Shown here one piece after another: positions 36,051-44,465 of a DNA stretch of 64,000 nt; position 1 is the stretch's first letter; each line of letters begins with the position of its first letter. The notes below the pieces were generated by a model. That model was not told the origin of the DNA. It saw only the letters and a program-made list of their open reading frames with translations, and ran no database searches. Both the position numbers and the translations under genes were made by a program. Source of the DNA: JAAYZH01 sp964479695 (GTDB lineage: Bacteria; Bacillota; Clostridia; Saccharofermentanales; Fastidiosipilaceae); NCBI GenBank assembly GCA_964479695.1, contig CAYZSO010000008.1, positions 1-64,000 of the forward strand, given 5' to 3'.

Positions 36051-36121
36051 TAGACTTATAAATTTTCTGCCTAGCTGGGTCTCTCTAGCTAGGCCTCTAC
36101 CCTTACGGGACTACCCTACAC

Positions 36122-38293
36122 TCAGCGGTCAATGCGTTCTTCTGAATCTTCGGCAGAGTCGCCATTTGAGCTGGGTTTGGAGGCATCTTCCGCTGAAGAA
36201 TCCTCCTCGTCCACTTGGCCTGCCAGAGGACGGAATTGCTCCGGCAATTCGGGTTCCGTTTCTTTTGCCGGTTTGTCCGATGATTCGCCTCTTCCCTCAC
36301 CTGCATCTCCAGGCTTTCCTTGGGAAAAGGCGGGTTTCACAGTACTGGAGACCAGAGAATCACTGTCGGCAGCCATGGGCTGGTTGAATTCCTTCTCCGC
36401 TTTGCGGAAACCGAAGACTTCATTTCTGCCACGGTTCTCGGCATCGCCTGCTCTTTGCTCCGGTGTTGTATGAGCCAAGTAGATCTTCTCGAAGACATCG
36501 CCTTCGATTTTCTCATTCAGCAAGAGCTCATCCGCAATCGCTTCCAGAGCGTCGTTCTTCTCACGAAGGATGGACAGAACATGCTCGTAGGCGTCATCAA
36601 CAATGCGGGCAACTTCTTCATCGATCTTCTCAGCAACTTCGTCAGAATAGTTCTTCACATGGCCATAGTCACGACCCAAGAAGACCTCGTCGCCACCGCT
36701 GTTCCCGAACACCAGATTCGGCATGGATTTACTCATACCGTATTTAACAATCATGTCACGGGCTGTCGAGTTGAGGCTCTCCAAGTCAGAAGAAGCACCC
36801 GTACTGACTTCACCAAACTTGATTTCTTCTGCTGCACGACCACCCAGGGCAATCTCAATTTCAGAAACCAACTGGGAGTAAGTCATGAAATAGACATCCT
36901 CATGCGGTTTATGCGCCGTATATCCGCCGGCGCCACCTGCAGGAATGATGGATACACGCTCGACGCGGTCGGTCTGCGAAACCGTACGCAGCACGAGGGC
37001 ATGACCCGCTTCGTGATAAGCCGTAAGCATACGTTCCTTGTCGCTGATAACACGGCTCTTCTTCTCAGGGCCTAACATCACCTTAAACACGGATTCTGAA
37101 ATGTTCTCATAGGTAATGGTCTTCTGACCGTTTCTGGCTGCTAATAAGGCGGCCTCATTCAAGAGGTTGGCCAGATCCGCACCGGTGAAGCCAGGGGTAA
37201 CGCGGGCAATCTCGCGCAAATCAACATCTTTATCTAGCGGCTTATTTCTGGCGTGGACACGAAGAATTTCCGCTCGACCCTTTATATCCGGGCGCTGTAC
37301 CATAATGCGGCGGTCGAAACGGCCGGGTCTTAACAGGGCAGGGTCGAGGATATCGGCGCGGTTGGTGGCAGCGATGATGATCGCTTCTTCATTAGGGCCA
37401 AAGCCGTCCATTTCTACTAATAGCTGGTTCAAGGTCTGTTCGCGCTCGTCGTGGGAACCGCCGAGTCCTGTACCGCGTTGGCGACCCACTGCGTCGATCT
37501 CGTCAATAAAAATGATTGACGGCGCGTTCTTCTTCGCGGTGGCAAAGAGGTCACGGACACGTGAAGCGCCGACACCTACGTACATCTCCACGAAATCCGA
37601 GCCGCTGATCGAGTAAAAAGGAACGCCGGCCTCGCCTGCTACGGCTTTGGCCAACAAAGTCTTACCGGTTCCGGGAGGGCCGACTAAAAGGATACCGCGG
37701 GGAATCTTTGCACCGAGCTTCTCGTATTTCTGAGGGTTCTTGAGGAACTCGACAACTTCCTGCAGCTCCTCCTTCTCTTCATCGGCGCCGGCTACATCCT
37801 TAAAGGTTATGGTATTTTTCGACGGATCCGCGATCTTCGCTCGGCTGCGGCCGAAATTCATCGCACCCTTGCCTTCGCCGCCCTGACGCGAGAACATCGT
37901 CCAAATGAAGAAAGCCATCGCGCCGAACATCAGGATCAGCATGATCAGATTCAACCACATACTGAAATCGACCGGTTCTTGATAATCGAACTTCAGATCT
38001 GTCGATTGCTCCGCGGTCTTGAGTTCATTCAGTAAATCGGTCATCCAATAGGGGGAAATCTGCTTGGATGCTGTTGTGCTCTGTTGAACCGGATTCTTGA
38101 AGGTAACCTCAAGCGTGTTGCCAATCACACTGGCTTCAGAAACATTGCCAACATGAATTTGCTGCAAGAGTTCTGAATAGCTGAGATTAGGCCCTGTTTG
38201 GTTCTGGTTGAAGAAGAGCGCGATAAATACTACCGCAATTAATAGAAAAAGGTAAAATGACAGGCCACCCGGTCGTCTCTGTTGTTTGCTCAT
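36122..38293 (-). CDS. ftsH: ATP-dependent zinc metalloprotease FtsH
   Basis: Membrane AAA+ protease that removes misfolded membrane proteins. Two transmembrane helices (residues ~11-26 and ~112-135) flank an external domain. Then come the AAA module with Walker A GPPGTGKT, Walker B IIFIDEIDAV and the SRH ending LLRPGRFDRR, and the zinc protease motif HEAGHALV with the third ligand in LGGRAAEEIKFGEVSTGASSD. 723 residues includes a ~110-residue acidic, probably disordered tail longer than usual. AAGGAG precedes the ATG. It follows hpt and tilS, the classical order. Confidence 0.97.
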   Translation of the reverse strand: MSKQQRRPGGLSFYLFLLIAVVFIALFFNQNQTGPNLSYSELLQQIHVGNVSEASVIGNTLEVTFKNPVQQSTTASKQISPYWMTDLLNELKTAEQSTDLKFDYQEPVDFSMWLNLIMLILMFGAMAFFIWTMFSRQGGEGKGAMNFGRSRAKIADPSKNTITFKDVAGADEEKEELQEVVEFLKNPQKYEKLGAKIPRGILLVGPPGTGKTLLAKAVAGEAGVPFYSISGSDFVEMYVGVGASRVRDLFATAKKNAPSIIFIDEIDAVGRQRGTGLGGSHDEREQTLNQLLVEMDGFGPNEEAIIIAATNRADILDPALLRPGRFDRRIMVQRPDIKGRAEILRVHARNKPLDKDVDLREIARVTPGFTGADLANLLNEAALLAARNGQKTITYENISESVFKVMLGPEKKSRVISDKERMLTAYHEAGHALVLRTVSQTDRVERVSIIPAGGAGGYTAHKPHEDVYFMTYSQLVSEIEIALGGRAAEEIKFGEVSTGASSDLESLNSTARDMIVKYGMSKSMPNLVFGNSGGDEVFLGRDYGHVKNYSDEVAEKIDEEVARIVDDAYEHVLSILREKNDALEAIADELLLNEKIEGDVFEKIYLAHTTPEQRAGDAENRGRNEVFGFRKAEKEFNQPMAADSDSLVSSTVKPAFSQGKPGDAGEGRGESSDKPAKETEPELPEQFRPLAGQVDEEDSSAEDASKPSSNGDSAEDSEERIDR

Positions 38294-38340
38294 TTCATCT
38301 CCTTATGAGTAGGATCAAGGGTTAGGTTATTGTGGAAAAA

Positions 38341-38877
38341 TTACTCCATTCCGTCATCTGCCATGTAGCATATATCCGGAAGGTTACGGTATAAACCGGC
38401 GTAATCCAGACCGTAGCCGACAATAAATTCATCAGGAATTTGTTTACCAATATACTTCACTTCTATGTCTGCCTTGCGTCTGTCCGGTTTATCAAATGCC
38501 GCACAGATCGTCAGACTGTTGGGATTACGTGTTTCTAGAACTTGTTTCAATTTATAAAGCGTCTGTCCGGAGTCAATAATATCTTCGACGATAATCACGT
38601 CACGGCCGGAAATGTTCTCGTCAAGATCTTGAACAATCTTCACTTCGCCGGTGCTCTGTGTACCGTCCTGATAACTGGATACCTTCATAAAATCAACACG
38701 ACACGGCAAATCGATATGCCGTATCAAGTCAGCCATAAAAACAAATGCTCCTCTGAGCACGGCTACCAGCAATAATTCCTTACCCTGGTAATCTCTCGTG
38801 ATCTCAGCGCCAAGTCTCTTGCACATGGCATCGATCTCCTCCCTGGAGATCATAATATCGCTTACATAAAGCCCCAT
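38341..38877 (-). CDS. hpt: hypoxanthine phosphoribosyltransferase
   Basis: Purine salvage enzyme that joins hypoxanthine or guanine to PRPP. The 178 residues include the PRPP loop VIIVEDIIDSGQTL near residue 95-108, the preceding LLVAVLRGAFVFMADL, and DFMKVSSYQDGTQSTG in the flexible loop. Located between tilS and ftsH as in Bacillus. Confidence 0.96.
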   Translation of the reverse strand: MGLYVSDIMISREEIDAMCKRLGAEITRDYQGKELLLVAVLRGAFVFMADLIRHIDLPCRVDFMKVSSYQDGTQSTGEVKIVQDLDENISGRDVIIVEDIIDSGQTLYKLKQVLETRNPNSLTICAAFDKPDRRKADIEVKYIGKQIPDEFIVGYGLDYAGLYRNLPDICYMADDGME

Positions 38878-38898
38878 AACTGCTCCTTGTACTAACGC

Positions 38899-40434
38899 TT
38901 ATTTCCGGGAATTATACCACATAAGACGGGCTCCATCTGTTGCGGTTCCTGCCTTTAGCGCCATGTTTACAGATTCATCATGAATTAAGGGGCTGGAGAG
39001 GATTTCTTGTTCTTTGGCCAAAACCCAGGCATGTTTTCGGATATGATGAGGGACGGCGTGCGCGGTGAACCAATCTTTCAAACTCACTCGCCGGCCATTT
39101 CGATTATAGAAATAGTCACCTGTCCGGGCGGTGCGAAATGTCGCCCCTTGTAAGGCAGCGGGGAGCCCTGTGTCCTCGGAAGATGTGAGAACCAGAACTT
39201 TCCAAGTAGAGTCAGGTAGGTTCGCTACACCCTGTGAGTCTAACGTCAAAGGGATTTCAAGATCGTTCGCCCACGCAAGGTTCGCAAGCGGAATTTGCGC
39301 AGAAGCAGTTGAAGCGGCAGCAGCAGAAGCAACAACAGAAGCAGAAGCAGAAGCAGAAGCATAATCTGTACGTTCTTCTTCAAACCAGAAATAGTCCCGA
39401 TTGCGGAAGAACCTGTAATCGTGCGGCAGGTGAAGCTGCTTCTCACCGGTACCTTCAGGAACCAGATGGACCATATCCAAGGTGTGCACTTCTTCCAGAT
39501 CAGTCATCAGTCCCGCATTCGCCGCGAGTTGGCGCATGACGAGTGGTTGCAGGGCAGGGTCTAGCTTCGCAAATTGCCGGCACGAATAATAATGCAAGGA
39601 TGCAGGATAAAAAATCTCACCAGGGTACACGCGTAAAGTTTCAACACATTCGTCCACCAAACGGCCCACCAGTTCTTCCACTTCACGAATTTTACGGCTG
39701 CCTGAAGCGATCCTAGCCGTGAGCCCCGGATCCGCTTGGGACTGCCAGAGTGGCAAAACCTGATTTCGCAGGAAATTTCGGCGATAATCCGTGATCTGAT
39801 TCGTACTGTCTTCCCGCCAGAGCCACCCTTCTTCCGCAGCACAAGCCAAGAGCTCCTCGCGGGTGAAACCCAGCAGTGGGCGAATATAACGGCCGTCCGC
39901 CTCCTTCATCCCCCCCAGACCCTTGAGGCCCGTTCCCCGCTCAAGATGCAGCAAGAGCGTCTCCGCTTGATCATCCGCATGATGGGCGGTCGCAATTTTG
40001 ACATCGGTGAACTGAAGAGAGAGTTGATCCGCCAAGAGAAGCCAATTCGCATGACGAACCTTCCGGGCAGTATCTTCGAGGTTTTGGGCTTTGGCCAAAG
40101 CCGGAACATCATCCTCTGACACGTACAGCCGCACTCCATTTTCCCGGCAAAGTTCCTCAACAAAGCGCTGATCAGCGAGGGATTCTTCACCCCGAATCAG
40201 GTGCTGTTGGTGGTGAGCAATGAGCGTCAACTCATGAGTCAGCTCATGTGTCAGCTCCTGTGTCTGATCATGCTGCCACTCGTGCGTCCTGACAAATTGC
40301 AGCAAAAAATGGAACAAACAAACCGAATCAAGTCCACCGGACAAGCCAATAATGATCGCCCCACCGGGAGCCGGAGCAAGTCTAGCCATCGTAGAGGCGA
40401 ACTTTTGATAGAGAGGATTCTTAGCCAGACTCAC
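38899..40434 (-). CDS. tilS: tRNA(Ile)-lysidine synthetase with repeat insertions
   Basis: Converts cytidine 34 of tRNA-Ile(CAU) to lysidine so it reads AUA. The PP-loop motif is IIGLSGGLDSVCLFHFL near residue 26-42, and ATAHHADDQAETLLLHLERGTG follows. Two stretches are not part of the family. One is a THEL repeat near residues 60-68 between the P-loop and the HH motif. The other is a run of alternating Ala and Ser near residues 357-376 between the middle and C-terminal domains, encoded by a GAAGCA-type microsatellite. Both are in frame and in probable surface loops. The C-terminal domain with TGDYFYNRNGRRVSLKDWF is intact. It contains a perfect GGCTTTGGCCAAAGCC palindrome (40087). Confidence 0.94.
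   Translation of the reverse strand: MSLAKNPLYQKFASTMARLAPAPGGAIIIGLSGGLDSVCLFHFLLQFVRTHEWQHDQTQELTHELTHELTLIAHHQQHLIRGEESLADQRFVEELCRENGVRLYVSEDDVPALAKAQNLEDTARKVRHANWLLLADQLSLQFTDVKIATAHHADDQAETLLLHLERGTGLKGLGGMKEADGRYIRPLLGFTREELLACAAEEGWLWREDSTNQITDYRRNFLRNQVLPLWQSQADPGLTARIASGSRKIREVEELVGRLVDECVETLRVYPGEIFYPASLHYYSCRQFAKLDPALQPLVMRQLAANAGLMTDLEEVHTLDMVHLVPEGTGEKQLHLPHDYRFFRNRDYFWFEEERTDYASASASASVVASAAAASTASAQIPLANLAWANDLEIPLTLDSQGVANLPDSTWKVLVLTSSEDTGLPAALQGATFRTARTGDYFYNRNGRRVSLKDWFTAHAVPHHIRKHAWVLAKEQEILSSPLIHDESVNMALKAGTATDGARLMWYNSRK
39305..39362. repeat. GAAGCA-type microsatellite in tilS
   Basis: Six-base units (plus strand GCAGAA and variants) encode an Ala-Ser run in an interdomain loop of TilS. 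Confidence 0.85.
40205..40262. repeat. 12-bp repeat in tilS encoding THEL units
   Basis: Diverged 12-bp units with core AGCTCATGTGTC encode (T)HEL three times near the N-terminus of TilS. Confidence 0.75.
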
Positions 40435-40447
40435 CTTAATCCTCCGC

Positions 40448-41857
40448 TCAGAAGGGCAGATAGTCCGCGCCGACCTGATCCTCGGGATTATATGATGTTT
40501 CAGGAGGTGCTTCCCTACTGCCGTAATATTCTTGCTCGCGGAAGGTCGTGATATTCGGGAACCAGTTCAAGGTGATCGTCCCCGTCTCGCCGGCGCGGTT
40601 CTTCGCAACAATTAATTCCGCTTGTTCCGGCGAAGATTGCGGGCCCTCATTATTGTAATAAGATTCACGATAAAGAAACATAACCGCGTCCGCATCTTGC
40701 TCTATTGAGCCTGACTCACGAAGATCCGAGAGCATCGGCCTCTTATTTTCACGCGACTCAACATTTCGGCTGAGCTGGGATAGGGCGATGACCGGGACGT
40801 TTAGGTCTTTGGCCAAAATCTTCAAAGCTCGCGAAATCTCCGAAATCTCCTGCTGACGATTCTGTGGCTTGCCGTCGGCAGTCATGAGCTGCAAGTAGTC
40901 AATAACAACAAGGTCCAGTCGACCTTTCTCTGCGTAGAGCCGGCGGCATTTGGCGCGGATATCGGCCGGTGACGTAGCAGCCGAATCATCAATATAGAGC
41001 TGACTTTCCACCAAAGCCTGAATCGCAGCCGTCAACTGTTTCATGTCACGTTTTTGCAAATTCTCCTTAATCTCCTGCGTTTTCACAGTCGAGGCGGAGC
41101 TTAAGAATCGGAGGCCTACTTCACTTTGGGACATTTCCAAGCTAAACACGGCAACAACATTTTTGCGAAGTGCCACATTAAGCGCAATATTAAGGGCGAA
41201 GGCTGACTTCCCCATCGCCGGGCGAGCCGCAATAATATTGAGCGTTTGGCGGCGCAATTTGCCCAGAAGACGATTCAGCGAAGGGAAACCTGAATCGATC
41301 GCCAGTTTATCGCTGTCCGTCTTCGACAATTCCTGAATCGTAACATTGAGAATCTGATGCATCGGCACCAGCGCCTGGCGATCCAAGCTCCCACGCAAAT
41401 TCATCAGGCGCTCCGCCATCAGACCCAAGAGGTCATCCGACGTCTGCTGCCCCGCATAACAAGCATCTGTGAGCGTTTGCGAGAATTCCAGAATCTTACG
41501 CAAAAGACTCTTCTCGCGAATCATTTCCACATATTCCGGGATATTATTCAGGTAAAGATTCTTATCAGCCAGGGAAGTCAAATACGCCAATCCACCGACC
41601 ACATGAAGCTGCCCCCGATGTTCCAGATGGTCGGCCGTGCTCAGAATATCAACCGGCTTCCCCTGCGCCATCAGCTGCCGAATGGCATCATAAATCAAGC
41701 CGTTCGCTTGATCATAAAAATCAGACTTCTCCAGCCCACCCATCTCGGTTCTGGCCTTCTCCGACAGGAGAGCACCGCCAAGAAGGGACTGCTCCGCATC
41801 AATATTTTGCGGCGGAACTTTCATAAACAAGTTTTTATTCTGCGCGTTTTCGGCCAT
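40448..41857 (-). CDS. dnaB: replicative DNA helicase
   Basis: Hexameric helicase that unwinds DNA at the fork. The N-terminal domain reads PPQNIDAEQSLLGGALLS, the RecA-like domain has Walker A ARPAMGKSAFALNIA, AVFSLEMSQ, DLVVIDYLQLM and LSQLSRNVESRENKRPMLSDLRESGSIEQDADAVMFLYR. The start is placed at 41857 because AAGGAT precedes this ATG and 469 residues is the family length. A longer in-frame reading begins at 41998 but adds a basic segment found in no DnaB I know and lacks a ribosome site. It is followed by tilS and preceded by rplI. Confidence 0.96.
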   Translation of the reverse strand: MAENAQNKNLFMKVPPQNIDAEQSLLGGALLSEKARTEMGGLEKSDFYDQANGLIYDAIRQLMAQGKPVDILSTADHLEHRGQLHVVGGLAYLTSLADKNLYLNNIPEYVEMIREKSLLRKILEFSQTLTDACYAGQQTSDDLLGLMAERLMNLRGSLDRQALVPMHQILNVTIQELSKTDSDKLAIDSGFPSLNRLLGKLRRQTLNIIAARPAMGKSAFALNIALNVALRKNVVAVFSLEMSQSEVGLRFLSSASTVKTQEIKENLQKRDMKQLTAAIQALVESQLYIDDSAATSPADIRAKCRRLYAEKGRLDLVVIDYLQLMTADGKPQNRQQEISEISRALKILAKDLNVPVIALSQLSRNVESRENKRPMLSDLRESGSIEQDADAVMFLYRESYYNNEGPQSSPEQAELIVAKNRAGETGTITLNWFPNITTFREQEYYGSREAPPETSYNPEDQVGADYLPF

Positions 41858-42052
41858 CACTTTATCCTTAGTTGCTAATTTTCGTTCTTGTCTTCGACTC
41901 AGTTCTTCAACGACTCGAGTTCTCTGATTCCTTGGTCTTTGGCCAAAGCCGCCCATCCCACTCCCACGGTTGCTTGCAAGGTCATCTTGCCTTCGCAAGT
42001 CGCATCGTTGCCGGTAATCACATCATTTCCGGAGTTCGTGGTCCCGACAAAA
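41858..42052. other. rplI-dnaB gap with an intergenic copy of the iterated palindrome
   Basis: This 195-base gap holds TTTGGCCAAAGCCGCCC at 41938-41954. With the dnaB start at 41857 it is the one copy of the iterated word that lies outside a gene. Open frames cross the gap but none has a ribosome site. No terminator is seen. Confidence 0.5.
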
Positions 42053-42496
42053 CTACAGAGACTCCACCGTGACGGTAATTTCGCAGCTGACCTCATTATG
42101 CAATTTCAGGTGAACATCCGTACTGCCGACATTCTTCAAATTAGTCTTCAATGTAATATTTCTTTTATCAACAGTATATCCAGCTTCAGCCAAAGCATCC
42201 GCCACATCCATTGCCGTTAATGTACCGTACAGTCTGCCACCTTCACCGGTTTTCTTACGAATCACGAAAGTCTTCTTGTCAATGGTCTTCGCCAAATCCT
42301 TCGCTTCCTGAAGCTCGCGCTCTTCTCTAGCCTTGCGAGCACCCTGCTTCTGCTTGATTTCGTTTAAATTTCCACCAGTTGCCTCAACGGCCAAATTCTG
42401 TTTAAACAAGAAGTTTCTCGCATAGCCATCGCTAACCTCAACCACATCATTCTTCTTACCAAGTTTCTTCACATCTTCCAGTAATACAACTTTCAT
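42053..42496 (-). CDS. rplI: ribosomal protein bL9
   Basis: Large-subunit protein bL9, 147 residues. The N-terminal domain MKVVLLEDVKKLGKKNDVVEVSDGYARNFLF is followed by the long connecting helix and the C-terminal rRNA-binding domain. The start at 42496 has GAGAGG upstream and matches the family N-terminus. It is separated from rpsR by a terminator and a repeated promoter-like region, so it probably starts the rplI-dnaB-tilS transcript. Confidence 0.97.
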   Translation of the reverse strand: MKVVLLEDVKKLGKKNDVVEVSDGYARNFLFKQNLAVEATGGNLNEIKQKQGARKAREERELQEAKDLAKTIDKKTFVIRKKTGEGGRLYGTLTAMDVADALAEAGYTVDKRNITLKTNLKNVGSTDVHLKLHNEVSCEITVTVESL

Positions 42497-42532
42497 ATCG
42501 ATACCTCTCTTCTCAGGGGATTGGAACAAGCT

Positions 42533-42586
42533 CAATCATTTACGTCATTATAATAACTACAATCATTTACGTCATTATAACCAATA
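42533..42586. repeat. 27-bp tandem duplication in the rplI promoter region
   Basis: Two 27-bp units start at 42533 and 42560 (CAATCATTTACGTCATTATA...). Each carries a TATAAT on the minus strand, so the -10 of the rplI promoter appears twice. Confidence 0.85.
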
Positions 42587-42640
42587 ATGTAGTTGACGGT
42601 CTTATAACGTCTTATAAAACCAATTAGAACAAGCCAATTT

Positions 42641-42666
42641 AAAAAACCTGCCGGCGAAGGCAGGTT
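42641..42666 (-). terminator. intrinsic terminator after rpsR
   Basis: Minus strand: AACCTGCC, loop TTCGCC, GGCAGGTT followed by TTTT. A perfect 8-bp stem with a T-run, ending the rpsF-ssb-rpsR transcript. Confidence 0.92.
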
Positions 42667-42710
42667 TGGTTTCGCACAAAAGATTTAGCCAACTAAATCT
42701 TCCGGAAAAC

Positions 42711-42968
42711 TTAATCTTCCGAAAACGGAAGAATTGCTACGTGTCTGGCTCTCTTAATTGCTGTTGTCAGCATACGCTGATGACGGGCACAAGTACCGGT
42801 CATGCGCTTAGGAAGGATCTTGCCATTCTCTGCGATAAATTTACGCAAGCGAACAGGATCCTTGTAATCAATTGCCTCAATATGATCTGCACAGAAAGCA
42901 CACACCTTACGGCGGGGTCTTCTGCGGTTACCACCCTGGAAACGGGAGGCGCTTCTTGGTTCTGCCAT
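42711..42968 (-). CDS. rpsR: ribosomal protein bS18
   Basis: Small-subunit protein that forms a heterodimer with bS6. 85 residues, with the family core VCAFCADHIEAIDYKDPVRLRKFIAENGKILPKRMTGTCARHQRML. The Cys pairs point to the zinc-containing (C+) variant. It follows ssb by 21 bases, as in Bacillus. Confidence 0.97.
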   Translation of the reverse strand: MAEPRSASRFQGGNRRRPRRKVCAFCADHIEAIDYKDPVRLRKFIAENGKILPKRMTGTCARHQRMLTTAIKRARHVAILPFSED

Positions 42969-42989
42969 AGTCTGGGACTCCTTTCAAAA

Positions 42990-43478
42990 TTATAGGTCGA
43001 AAGGCAGCGAAGTATCATCGTCCGGTGCTTCGAAAAAGCCATCAGAAGGCTGATTGAAATTGTTCTCATTCCGGGCCGGTTGTTTCGGGCTATACGTGTT
43101 TCCGCTCTGATTCCTGGAGTAATCCTGTGACTGGCTGCTGGAGCCGGATTGCGTCCCGGAGGACTTACTGTCAGCAAAGTAGACCTCATCAGCCACAACT
43201 TCAGTTGAATAGCGACGGGCACCTTCTTTATCTTGCCAGGAACGAACTTGAATTGAACCGACTAAAGCAATCCTTGAACCTTTATGGAAATATTTCGAAA
43301 CAAACTCTGCAGTCTGTCTCCAGGTCACGATCGGAATAAAATCTGCTTCTCTCTCGCCCGCCTGGTTCTTGAATCGTCTGTCGACTGCGATGGTAAAGGT
43401 ACAGACACTAACGCCATTATTCGTGCTCTTAAGCTCGGGTTCTGCCGTGAGTCTGCCCATAAGAATTGCCTTATTCAT
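42990..43478 (-). CDS. ssb: single-stranded DNA-binding protein
   Basis: OB-fold protein that coats single-stranded DNA, 162 residues. The OB domain runs MNKAILMGRLTAEPEL to about residue 105, followed by a Ser/Gln/Asn-rich linker, and the tail DDTSLPFDL is the acidic tip that recruits repair and replication proteins, with two extra residues past the usual LPF end. It sits between rpsF and rpsR. A small palindrome GTAAAC-TACT-GTTTAC lies just upstream (43494-43509). Confidence 0.96.
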   Translation of the reverse strand: MNKAILMGRLTAEPELKSTNNGVSVCTFTIAVDRRFKNQAGEREADFIPIVTWRQTAEFVSKYFHKGSRIALVGSIQVRSWQDKEGARRYSTEVVADEVYFADSKSSGTQSGSSSQSQDYSRNQSGNTYSPKQPARNENNFNQPSDGFFEAPDDDTSLPFDL

Positions 43479-43529
43479 GCTGTCTGCCTTTCTGTAAACT
43501 ACTGTTTACAATGTATTTCGTACTTTTGT

Positions 43530-43817
43530 TTACTCTTCCACCGAAATAATCATGTAGCGCATGACGCCTTCGGTAATCTTAAGTATACGTTGAATTTCTT
43601 CCGGAGCATCCGGTTCTGCACTAAACAGAACAACAGAATAATCCCCCTCAGTCTGGTCTTCAATCGGGTAAGCTAAACGCTTCATGCCCCAATGGTCAAC
43701 TGACTCAATCGTGCCATCCGTTTCGACGATCGACTTAATCTTCTCATGAAGCTCAGTCAAACCTTCTGCACCAACGACCGGTGAGAGTACATACATTAAT
43801 TCATACTTTCTTGCCAT
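43530..43817 (-). CDS. rpsF: ribosomal protein bS6
   Basis: Small-subunit protein bS6, 95 residues: MARKYELMYVLSP, the IKSIVETDGTIESVDHWGMKRLAYPI core and LKITEGVMRYMIISVEE. The start at 43817 follows AGAAGGAGGTG. First gene of the rpsF-ssb-rpsR operon. The 5' leader holds a bulged hairpin that may be the S6:S18 autoregulatory site. Confidence 0.96.
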   Translation of the reverse strand: MARKYELMYVLSPVVGAEGLTELHEKIKSIVETDGTIESVDHWGMKRLAYPIEDQTEGDYSVVLFSAEPDAPEEIQRILKITEGVMRYMIISVEE

Positions 43818-43845
43818 GGTAATTTCACCTCCTTCTGGACTCGCG

Positions 43846-43886
43846 ACTCTGCCTTCTGGTTCTCCATCTATAAAGAACCGCAGAGT
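43846..43886 (-). ncRNA. candidate S6:S18-binding mRNA leader hairpin
   Basis: In the rpsF leader the minus strand forms an outer stem ACTCTGC/GCAGAGT and an inner stem GGTTCT/AGAACC, with a five-base bulge (AGAAG) on the 3' side only. Bulged hairpins at this place bind the bS6:bS18 dimer and repress translation in many bacteria. I see the shape and place, but cannot verify the bulge consensus. Confidence 0.5.
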
Positions 43887-43922
43887 AAGGATAGCTGCAG
43901 TAAAGATCTTTGCAGCCCGCAC

Positions 43923-43952
43923 AGTCTAACAAAAATCTTAGCGAAACGTCAA
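43923..43952 (-). promoter_or_regulatory. promoter of the rpsF-ssb-rpsR operon
   Basis: TTGACG, 18 bases, TAGACT with an extended TG ahead of the -10, placing the start about 100 bases upstream of rpsF. The leader then includes the bulged hairpin. Confidence 0.65.
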
Positions 43953-44087
43953 ATGCTTTGAGACGAAAATCTCACGAAATTAAGTGAAATTAAGCTCTTG
44001 TAGCAAATTCTCATTGAATATTATTCCCTCTGTGAATATTCTCTGAATTTAACCATTGAGGCCCCTCTCCCACACCATCAAAGCAAA

Positions 44088-44342
44088 AAGGTCTTTTCAA
44101 ACTGGCAAGGATCCGGAAACTTGCGACATCAGAAATTTTTCAGAGACGACCTTAAAGCTTGTTTAATCGTCAGGTGAATGATTACTGACCCGAAGGTGGA
44201 AATTATTGAATGAATACTGACCTCAACGCTAATGCTGTTTAGTTTGAGCATACCAACAATAGGAAAACCTCTCAAAATCCTGAGTTTACCGAATTAAGTG
44301 TCGCAAGTTTCTCGATCCGGACCAACTTGGAAATAAGACCTC
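44088..44342 (-). mobile_element. MITE-like element, copy A
   Basis: A ~250-bp segment bounded by imperfect inverted repeats of about 40 bp: the left end contains GGAAACTTGCGAC, the right end GTCGCAAGTTTCTCGATCC. No open frame of note. Its reverse complement aligns over its whole length with a second copy at 54013-54278. The shared interior has two GGTCAGTA(T/A)TCATTCA words about 35 bases apart. It lacks a transposase, so it would be a non-autonomous element. Edges are uncertain by about 10 bases. The neighbouring 43953-44087 shows nothing recognisable. Confidence 0.7.
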
Positions 44343-44414
44343 AAACATTCAAGCTCCCAAGAACAAATTCAGGAACCATTCGCCGCCAATACCGCTCCGA
44401 TAGCAACGAACTCA

Positions 44415-44444
44415 CTACATATGTTTAAATTTAAACTTATGTAG
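44415..44444. repeat. 30-bp AT-rich palindrome, copy A
   Basis: Arms CTACATATGTTTAAA / TTTAAACTTATGTAG, perfect except for one base pair. It lies directly downstream of tsaC and 70 bases from element A. A near-identical palindrome occurs at 53664-53699 near element B. Confidence 0.85.
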
Positions 44445-44465
44445 TCAAATCTTATGTAGTCAACT
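44436..44465. repeat. 15-bp duplication of the tsaC stop region
   Basis: Units CTTATGTAGTCAAAT and CTTATGTAGTCAACT; the second spans the TAA stop of tsaC, so the stop codon is present twice. The outer copy is also one arm of the palindrome. Confidence 0.85.

Noticed and set aside
41858..41998. A longer dnaB reading frame starting at 41998
   Set aside because: The added 47 residues match no DnaB N-terminus I know and lack a ribosome site, while AAGGAT stands before the ATG at 41857.
41899..42096. A 65-codon frame between rplI and dnaB on the minus strand
   Set aside because: No ribosome site, overlaps the rplI end, and no recognisable family.
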